Below, piece by piece: positions 15,533-23,400 of a stretch of 36,932 nucleotides of DNA. The notes below the pieces were generated by a model. It was not told where the DNA came from and searched no databases. It was given only the letters and a program-made list of their open reading frames with translations. This DNA is from Planctomycetaceae bacterium. Its GTDB lineage: Bacteria > Planctomycetota > Planctomycetia > Pirellulales > Pirellulaceae. The stretch spans positions 1 through 36,932 of the forward strand of contig PAQH01000123.1 of NCBI GenBank assembly GCA_002709225.1. Reading direction: 5' to 3'. A program made the position numbers and the translations under genes. Position 1 is the stretch's first letter. Every line of letters begins with the position of its first letter.

Positions 15533-18500
15533 ATGGCCCGATCAGCTGCCCTCCTCGGATGTGTGTTGCTCTTTTCAGTCGGCGCCCACGCACAACAAGT
15601 AAGCTCCAAAGCACCCCCACTGTCTCCGCAAGAGACGGTCAACAGCATGGAAATCCAGTCCGGCTATCGGATGGTACCTGTCCTTGCGGAACCCCACATC
15701 CACGAACCGTCAGCGATTGCCTGGGACGGGAACGGCCGGATGTACGTGGTGGAGATGAGGACCTACATGCAGGATATCGATGGCCAGAACCAGTTTGCGC
15801 CCGCCAGCCGCGTGTCACGACACGAGGATACGGATGGCGACGGATTGTATGACAAGCACACGGTGTTTGCCGATAAGTTAGTCTTACCGCGGATGGTACT
15901 ACCGCTGCGTGACCGCGTTCTCATTCGTGAAACCAACACGCTGGACATCAAGAGCTACCAGGATCTCAACGGGGATGGAGTGGCCGATCGCATTGAGCTG
16001 ATCCATCAAGGAGGCCCCCGGGGTGGCAATCTTGAACATCAACCCAGCGGTCTGATCTGGAATATTGACAACTGGCTGTACACGGCCATGTCACCATTTC
16101 GCTATCGAGTCACCGAGAACAAGATTATCCGCGATCGCATACCGGGCAGTTCCGGTCAGTGGGGACTGACCCACGATAACGTGGGACGCCTGTTCTACTC
16201 ATTTGCTGGTGGCGAAAATCCCGTGGCCGATTTCCAACGCCCGCTGGTCTACGGCCACCTGCGGCTGCCCGGCGAACAGGCCCCGGGATTCCGTGAGGTC
16301 TTTCCGATCGACGATATCCCCGACACCCAGGGAGGCCGGGGCCGATTACGCGCCAACAACACTCTGAATCACTTTACCGCCAGCTGTGGCCAATCAATTT
16401 TTCGCGGGGACCGCCTGCCCCTCGATTTCCACGGAGACTTGATCATCTGCGAGCCAGTAGGCCGCTTGATCCGGCGGGCCAAAGTGACAAACGATCGGGG
16501 CAAGATGGTGGTCTCCAATGCCTATGACCGGCAGGAGTTTATTGCCTCACGAGATCCGAACTTTCGCCCCATCAACAGTGCCACCGGACCCGACGGCTGT
16601 CTCTATCTGGTAGACATGTACCGTGGCATTATCCAGGAAGGAAATTGGGTTCGCAGGGGCTCGTACCTGCGCGGCATCGTCAAGAAGTACGAACTCGAAA
16701 AGAACATTGGTCGCGGACGCATTTACCGAGTCGAACATGAAACCACCATCCGCGGGCCGCAGCCCAAGATGCTCGACGAAACACCCGCTCAGCTCGTCGC
16801 CCATTTGTCCCATCCGAATGGCTGGTGGCGCAGCGAAGCCCAAAAGCTGATCATCCTGCACGCTGATCTGAGCGTCGTCGAGGCACTCCAGCAACTGGCG
16901 GAGGGCGGTCAGGCACCATTAGGCCGGCTGCATGCCTGGTGGACCCTGGAGGGACTCAATGCGATTGACACCCCGTTCCTGCAAGTCGGCTTCCACGATC
17001 CAGACTCCCGGGTCCGCGCCGCAGTGATGCGGATCGCGGAGGCGTTCATCAACCGGGACCGTTCACTCGATGGGGCCATTGAACGACTCGCCCAAGACGA
17101 GGATCCAGATGTCGCGATTCAAGTCGTGTTGTCGAGTGGCCGCGGGGCGCATCCCCAGGCGCTGGCATTGGCAGATCAAATCGTCAAGGCGCACACTTCC
17201 AATCCCTCGATCCGTGATCTGGCCGGCCAATTTCGATCACGCATGGAAGCGATCCGTGCAGAGAGACTCCGCATCGAGGAACTGCGCCGCCGCAACAAGC
17301 TGCTCGCGGAATCGGTGGAACGCGGCCAATTGACTTACAGCACACTGTGTATCAACTGCCACGGCCGTGACGGTAAGGGGCGTCCTGCGCCCGATCGAAA
17401 AGAGCTGATGTTGGCACCCGCACTGGCAGGTTCATCGCGCGTGCTAGGACACAAGGAGCGGTTGACACGGGTGCTACTGCATGGACTGCTGGGCCCAATC
17501 GAAGGAAAGACCTACGCCGGCGGATTGATGTTGCCGATGCGGCGTAACAGTGATCGCTGGATTGCCGACGTGGCGACATACATTCGCAATAGTTTTGGCA
17601 ATTCGGCGCCGTTGATTGAAGATGTCGACGTCAAACGGATTCGCGCCGCGGCGGCACCGCGCAACGAACCCTGGACCTTGAGTGAATTGGCGCTCTACGA
17701 TCCTCCCGCCCTCGCCAATCGCGCCGACTGGAAACTCGCAACCAGTCACAATGCAAAAGCGCTGCCGTCTGCGATTGACGGCAAACCGGGAACCCGCTGG
17801 GACACGCAGGGGGTCCAGCGTCCCGGCATGTGGTTTCGTATTTCCCTACCAGAACCAATACGCGTCATGTCGCTGGTCCTGGACACCCGGGGTTCCCATG
17901 ACGATTATCCACGCGACTACCAGGTACACGTATCAGTCGACGGGAACGAATGGGGGCAACCGGTGGCCACAGGGCACGGCGATCTGCCCATCACCCAGAT
18001 CGAGCTGAATGCACCGCACCCGGTCGCGCACATTCGTATCACCCAAACCGGGAGTTCTCCGAACAAATACTGGTCAATTCACGAATTAACGATCAAGGGA
18101 CTCTCTCCGCACACCGCGGCCCGAGCGGCATTATCACTATCACAACGACTGGCAGCCGAAAGTCCCAGCGTGCTGGCGCAGCAGGCACGTCAAAACGGCA
18201 GTGCTGCGCGCGGCGCGGCGTTATTCTTCAATCCCGCGCAATCGTGCGCCAAATGCCACGAACCGGATTCCGGAAAGCGCCTGGGTCCCGATCTCGCTTC
18301 CAAGCGGGAAGGAGTCAACGATGTGTTCCTGGTCGATTCCGTTCTCCGTCCATCACAGCACATACGCAAAGGTTTTGAACCGCTGGTGGTGGTGACCCTC
18401 GATGGCCTGATCGTTACCGGGTTCGCCATTGCCGACGACGCAGACCGGATCGTGCTGCGTGAGCCGGCTGCCGGTAAAGAACTCTTCATCGACAAGAAGG

Positions 18501-18697
18501 ACATTGAAGAGACTCGCAAAGGGGTAACTTCACTCATGCCTGCCGGACTGGCCAACCAGTTGGTTGACCGCCAACAGTTTCTTGACCTGGTTCGTTTCTT
18601 GATGGAAATTTACGAGCAAGGTCCCGACCGGCTGGCTGAACTGAAATCGGTCGCAAACCGGGCGCTGCCCAAGTCCTCGCCCAACCCTAAGCGGTAG
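15533..18697 (+). CDS. PVC-type propeller/HEAT/c-type cytochrome protein with an F5/8 type C domain
   Basis: The frame opens at 15494, but the ATG at 15533 has GGAG at 15523-15526 and begins a clean Sec signal (MARSAALLGCVLLFSVGAHA). The product is 1054 residues. Domains in order: a sugar-dehydrogenase-like beta-propeller (about 35-405, GNGRMYVVEMRTYMQDIDG, TGPDGCLYLVDMYRGIIQ); HEAT-like helical repeats (about 415-590); a cytochrome c domain with C606-IN-C609-H610 and a downstream LMLPMRR methionine; an F5/8 type C (discoidin) domain (about 734-855, SAIDGKPGTRWDT, YWSIHELTIKG); and a C-terminal planctomycetal haem-binding domain with C905-AK-C908-H909. This suits an envelope-bound sugar or polyol dehydrogenase passing electrons between haems, with the discoidin domain holding it to a glycan. 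The substrate is inferred. Confidence 0.92.
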   Translation: MARSAALLGCVLLFSVGAHAQQVSSKAPPLSPQETVNSMEIQSGYRMVPVLAEPHIHEPSAIAWDGNGRMYVVEMRTYMQDIDGQNQFAPASRVSRHEDTDGDGLYDKHTVFADKLVLPRMVLPLRDRVLIRETNTLDIKSYQDLNGDGVADRIELIHQGGPRGGNLEHQPSGLIWNIDNWLYTAMSPFRYRVTENKIIRDRIPGSSGQWGLTHDNVGRLFYSFAGGENPVADFQRPLVYGHLRLPGEQAPGFREVFPIDDIPDTQGGRGRLRANNTLNHFTASCGQSIFRGDRLPLDFHGDLIICEPVGRLIRRAKVTNDRGKMVVSNAYDRQEFIASRDPNFRPINSATGPDGCLYLVDMYRGIIQEGNWVRRGSYLRGIVKKYELEKNIGRGRIYRVEHETTIRGPQPKMLDETPAQLVAHLSHPNGWWRSEAQKLIILHADLSVVEALQQLAEGGQAPLGRLHAWWTLEGLNAIDTPFLQVGFHDPDSRVRAAVMRIAEAFINRDRSLDGAIERLAQDEDPDVAIQVVLSSGRGAHPQALALADQIVKAHTSNPSIRDLAGQFRSRMEAIRAERLRIEELRRRNKLLAESVERGQLTYSTLCINCHGRDGKGRPAPDRKELMLAPALAGSSRVLGHKERLTRVLLHGLLGPIEGKTYAGGLMLPMRRNSDRWIADVATYIRNSFGNSAPLIEDVDVKRIRAAAAPRNEPWTLSELALYDPPALANRADWKLATSHNAKALPSAIDGKPGTRWDTQGVQRPGMWFRISLPEPIRVMSLVLDTRGSHDDYPRDYQVHVSVDGNEWGQPVATGHGDLPITQIELNAPHPVAHIRITQTGSSPNKYWSIHELTIKGLSPHTAARAALSLSQRLAAESPSVLAQQARQNGSAARGAALFFNPAQSCAKCHEPDSGKRLGPDLASKREGVNDVFLVDSVLRPSQHIRKGFEPLVVVTLDGLIVTGFAIADDADRIVLREPAAGKELFIDKKDIEETRKGVTSLMPAGLANQLVDRQQFLDLVRFLMEIYEQGPDRLAELKSVANRALPKSSPNPKR

Positions 18698-18821
18698 ATG
18701 CACCGTCACACGTGCACCATGACGGCGCGCCGCGGGAGCGTGGGAATCGTCAGTGACAGCTACCGGTCCTGATCCGAACAGGTCGCGATTGGGCGGAAGT
18801 TCGCGCGGCGGGTTTCGCGCA

Positions 18822-20105
18822 TTAGTGCGTGTAGGGTCGTACCAAATGCAAAGCGTCGCGATTTAGTTCCAGGCCAAATCCGGGTGTATCAGGCAGAGAA
18901 ATATACCCCTCTTCAGGTAGCGGCTCGTTCTGAAACAACGTGCCGAAATTGGGTTCGATCGTATCCGCCCGCTCACTCATCATCATGAACTCGGCCAGAT
19001 AAATATTGTCAAAGGCCATCGCCATGTAATAGCCGTAAACGCCACATCCATGCGGTACCACGGCGACCGCCTGGGCCCTGGCCTGGGCGACCACCCTGGC
19101 GAACTCCGTCGGTCCTCCCATCCACATGACATCGGGTTGGAGCAACCCGACGCCAGCCTCAATCAACTGCTGGAAGCCATGCTGCGTGTATTCGTGTTCC
19201 CCAGTGGCCAAATAGAGGGTTGTACCAATTCCCTCCAGCTTGCGGGCCAACTTGGCGTGAGCGACGTACTCGTCTGGCATCAACGGCTCTTCCATCCACT
19301 TGAGATGGAAGGGTGAAAGCACACGCGCCAGTTCAGCAGCATACTGCAGATCCAGCGCCATATAACAATCGAGCATGAGAGGAAAATCAGCCCCCACCTT
19401 GTCGCGCCAGCTGCCGATGAAGTCAACATTCTTGCGGAGGCCGGGTGTACCGTCGCTGGGCCCGTAGGGCAGCGGTACTTTGGCGCCGTGGAATCCCAGG
19501 TCTTTGGCCAGATCTGGGCGCGATGTCGTCGCGTAGACGGGAACGCGTTGCTTGGTACGACCACCCAACAAATGGTAAACCGGCTCGTTGAGTGTCTTGC
19601 CCGCTAGGTCCCACAAGGCAATGTCAATCGCCGAGATCGCATGGACACCTAGACCTTTGCGGCTGTAATGGATCGAGGCGCGCCACATCTGCTGCCACAT
19701 CAGCGAGCGGTCGCGTACATTCTGACCCTCAACAAACATCGCCAAATGCTGTTCGATCAGGAAGGCGGCCGCTTCACCACCCGTGCTGGCACCGATCCCA
19801 ATACGTCCCTCGGCATCCTCGATTTCGACGATCACCGTCGGCACCCGAGCCACTCCCCACGAACTGCGCGACCCAGAATACTTGGGGTAGCGAGTCATCG
19901 GGTTGGTAATCGGAGGGTGGGTGCGGTTGTGGTCCCAGCCGCCATCCGGATCCGGCAGTCCCATAATCCAGTGCGTATCGGCCGTATCGTGGACATCGCT
20001 GGCACCGTATGCATCACTACGGGAGACATAGGCGCGGACTTCCTTGATCGTGGGTTGACCGGGAGGGGGAACTACGTCTTCATTGGGAGCGATGTAGAGT
20101 GACAT
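18822..20105 (-). CDS. rhmD: L-rhamnonate dehydratase (enolase superfamily)
   Basis: This encodes 427 residues of the mandelate racemase/muconate lactonizing subgroup. It aligns by eye with E. coli RhmD throughout, including YHLLGG, RPDLAKDLGF, the metal ligands D246 (LMLDC), E272 (WMEEP) and E303 (ATGEH), the catalytic-type H304, D325 (LQPDV) and H352 (VVPHG), N-terminal H45 (THW), and the C-terminal GFGLELNRDA...RPY-H. The reaction is Mg-dependent removal of water from L-rhamnonate to 2-keto-3-deoxy-L-rhamnonate in the cytoplasm. Compared with E. coli it has an extra loop near residues 50-65. I use the ATG at 20105; the frame opens at 20282, but the added residues cross a tandem DNA repeat and are unlike the family. 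No other rhamnose gene is nearby. A related acid-sugar dehydratase remains possible. Confidence 0.88.
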   Translation of the reverse strand: MSLYIAPNEDVVPPPGQPTIKEVRAYVSRSDAYGASDVHDTADTHWIMGLPDPDGGWDHNRTHPPITNPMTRYPKYSGSRSSWGVARVPTVIVEIEDAEGRIGIGASTGGEAAAFLIEQHLAMFVEGQNVRDRSLMWQQMWRASIHYSRKGLGVHAISAIDIALWDLAGKTLNEPVYHLLGGRTKQRVPVYATTSRPDLAKDLGFHGAKVPLPYGPSDGTPGLRKNVDFIGSWRDKVGADFPLMLDCYMALDLQYAAELARVLSPFHLKWMEEPLMPDEYVAHAKLARKLEGIGTTLYLATGEHEYTQHGFQQLIEAGVGLLQPDVMWMGGPTEFARVVAQARAQAVAVVPHGCGVYGYYMAMAFDNIYLAEFMMMSERADTIEPNFGTLFQNEPLPEEGYISLPDTPGFGLELNRDALHLVRPYTH

Positions 20106-20458
20106 GCCCCAACCGTACCTCCGAACTGGCCAGTCGGCAACCTGGCCAGTCGGCAAGCGGGCCACTCGGCAAGCGGGGACGCGCCGAGGACCCGCCACCG
20201 CGGAGCAGCTGTTCCCACAAGCGACGCCCGCATCCGCTGTCCCAGACGTGACGCGCCCATCTAACGAGTGATTCAACCTCACCGTCTGCTGGCTGTCACG
20301 TAGGCAAAGCAGTACGATCGTAGAAGGCGGCCGCAGTCTTATCGGCTCCGCAAATTGCGTCTCGGATTATCACTTGCCGAGTAACCGCAGATGAGCTGCT
20401 TACGGAACATTGTCGCACAATCCAACCCCACCGACACGCCAACCGGCCGAGCAATGCA
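20106..20458. promoter_or_regulatory. Divergent spacer between rhmD and the giant fusion gene
   Basis: These 353 bases lie between two divergent start codons and hold a three-copy 16-bp tandem repeat close to rhmD (listed separately). The open frame on the minus strand through this stretch is an upstream extension of rhmD and not likely translated. No clear promoter boxes were found. Confidence 0.5.
20126..20173. repeat. Three-copy 16-bp tandem repeat upstream of rhmD
   Basis: Consecutive units at 20126-20141 (CTGGCCAGTCGGCAAC), 20142-20157 (last base G) and 20158-20173 (CGGGCCACTCGGCAAG) differ at only a few positions. The array starts 21 bases upstream of the rhmD ATG, where a leader or operator would lie. 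Sixteen bases is about one and a half helical turns. It may be a regulator-binding array or simple slippage. Confidence 0.85.
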
Positions 20459-23400
20459 ATGCCCAAGCACCTTCTGGCAACCACCATGCTGCTGCTCCTG
20501 TTCAGCACTCACTCGACGCAGGCAAGCGATCTCTACCAAGTCGGCGTTTCGCGTGTAGACATCACGCCGGACTACCCTATTCGATTGAATGGATTTGGTA
20601 ATCGGCGACAGGAATCCGCCGGGGTGTCCCAGCAAATTTACGCAAAATCTCTGGCCATCACCGGGACGGGTGACGCGGCGGGCGCAACGCTCGTCCTGGT
20701 CACACTCGACAGCCTTGGGATTCGACAAACGATGGTAGACGAGGTCGCCCGTCGATTGATGACTTCGCACCAATTGCCCGCTGTAAATCTCGTCGTCACG
20801 TTTACCCATTCGCACTGCACACCCAAAGTGAACGGCGCAAGTGACAACATCTTCAGTGAACCTATTCCTGCAACACACCAGCAACACATCGACCGCTACA
20901 CAAAGGAACTCACTGACCGCATTACACGGGCAGCGCGTCAGGCGCTGGACGCGATGAAGCCGGCGCATCTTGAGTGGGCAATCGGTACCGTAACATTCGC
21001 CAAGAATCGCCGCACCGCGAATGGGCCCGTCGATCATGATTTGCCAATGCTCGTCGTGCGCGACAAGGACTCTTCTCAACCGCGTGCCGTCTACGTCTCT
21101 TATGGATGTCACTGCGTCACGCTCTCGTTCAACCAGATTAGTGGAGACTGGGCCGGATATGCGGCTGAGATGATTGAGAGACAGTTTCCCGGCGCGGTGG
21201 CACTGGTTTCCATTGGAGCCGGTTCGGACCAAAACCCTGCTTCCGGAGTGACTGGTGACAAGGTCGAGGTGGCAGCTGCCCAGGGTCTGCAGATTGCCAG
21301 CGAAGTTCAGCGCCTGTTGGCGGGTGAACTCAAGCGAATTGCCGGTCCTCCTCGATCGATACGCCGCCAAATTGCCCTCCCGCTACAGCCCCCTCCCACC
21401 CGGGAACAACTCGTCACTCGATCCAAGGCGGGTGGAGCACAGGGCTACAACGCGCTGACCCAATTACAACGCCTCGATCGTGGCCAGCAGCTGGTCACGG
21501 AAGTCGACTACCCGATTCAGACCTGGACCTTTGGCGACAGCCTGTGCATGACCTTTCTGGCGGGTGAGGTCTGCGTCGATTATGCCAACCGGCTCAAACG
21601 GGAACTGAACCGCGAACGATTCTGGCTCAACGCCTACAGTAATGATTTCGGTTGCTACATTCCGTCTGAACGTTTGCTGGCAGAGGGGGGTTACGGGGGC
21701 GGCGCGGAAATGCCCTATTTCGCCCTGCCATCGATTTTCCAGAGTGGCCTGGAACAAAAAATTGTGGCAGAAGTCCAAAGTCAGGTACCGGAGTCTTTTC
21801 ATGTTCCAACAGGCACGCAGGGTGTACCCGCCAAATCACCACAGGATTCCTTGCGCTGTATGCAAACCTCAACCAAACTCGAGGTCGTGCTGGCTGCAGC
21901 CGAACCCGATGTGACCGATCCAGTCGCCATTGACTTCGGTCCGGACGGACGGCTGTGGGTGGCCGAAATGAACGACTATGGGCATGATGTGTACGCATCA
22001 TTTCCTCCGACCAGTCGCGTGCGCTGGCTCCGCGATACCAACGCAGACGGGTATTTCGAATCGTCTGGCATTTTCCTCGATGGGCTACGCTTCCCGACCG
22101 ACGTCAAGGTCTGGCGGGATGGACTGTTGATCTGCGACGCACCCGACATCTTGTGGGCTCGTGACCGCGACCAGGATGGCAAGGCAGACCAGGTCGAAAC
22201 GTTGTTCACCGGGTTTGAAGTCAGAAACGCACAGGCCCGCGTCAATAGCCTGCGGTTCGGTCTAGACAATTGGATTTACGGGGCAGGTGGCCTGTTCGGC
22301 GGAGAAATTACCAGTAGCCAAACAGGCGAAACCGTCGACTGCCGCAACCGCGATTTTCGACTCCAGGTGGACACCGGTGTGATGCAAGCCATCAGCGGCC
22401 GTACCCAGCAGGGCCGCTGCCGGAACGACTGGGGCGACTGGTTCGGTTGTTCAAACGGTGCCTTGCTCACGCCGATTACCGCAGACGACGACTACCAGCA
22501 GCGAAACCCCTATGCCGCGCTCCTTCCCTTGCAGATTTTCTCCACAAATGCCGAAGCCCTGCGGCTGTATCCTCCCGACGATCTGGTGACGTTTGAATTG
22601 TCCGGAGCACCAGGTCGCGCCACCGCCGCCTGCGGAATCGGCATCTACCGGGATGTAACACTGGGTGCGGATTTTCAGGATGACGCGTTCACCTGCGAAC
22701 CGGTTCACCAGGCCGTCCATCGAATCGACTTTCAACGCAGCAACGCAACCTTCGTTGGCCGACGCGGTGACGGTGAGAAATCTCGTGAATTTCTCAGTTC
22801 CACCGATCGCTGGTTCCGACCGGTTCAAGTTCGCACCGGTCCCGATGGCGCGCTCTGGATCGTAGATATGTATCGTTACGTGATCGAACACTCGCGCTGG
22901 ATTCCACAATCCAGCCTGACCGAACTCAATATTTACGCAGGCCAGGGTCGTGGCCGTATCTATCGGGTACTGCCTCGACGGAGTGTGAAAAAACCAACAG
23001 GGCGACCACTGATCCCCAATCTGACCGCCTTGAACAACGCGCAACTCGCCCAACATATTGACTCATCAAATGGACCGACCCGTGATCTTGCGCATCAGCT
23101 GCTGCTCTGGCGCCAGGCCAAGAATGCGGCACCTGTCCTGCGGCGCATGGTAATCGATTCGCAACATCCGGCGGCTCGTATCCAGGCGCTGGCAGCGTTG
23201 GACGGACTGGATGAACTGACTCCGGACGACGTCCAGGGGGGACTGCAATCAGAACACTCCGCGGTCCAGCGCTTCGCCATCAAGTTGAGCGAGTCCTGGC
23301 TGGATAAGAACCCTGCACTGCGGAATGCTGTGCTCCAGCTCACCGGCACCGACAACTTGCGACTGCGCCGTCAAGTCGCCCTGTCCTTGGGTGCCAGTAC

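Noticed and set aside
18703..18725. CCGTCA/TGACGG inverted repeat between convergent genes as a terminator
   Set aside because: The stem is only six base pairs with an 11-base loop and no T-run, too weak to call.
20339..21370. 343-codon minus-strand open frame
   Set aside because: It is opposite the ceramidase-like domain of the giant fusion gene, whose frame is clearly the coding one.
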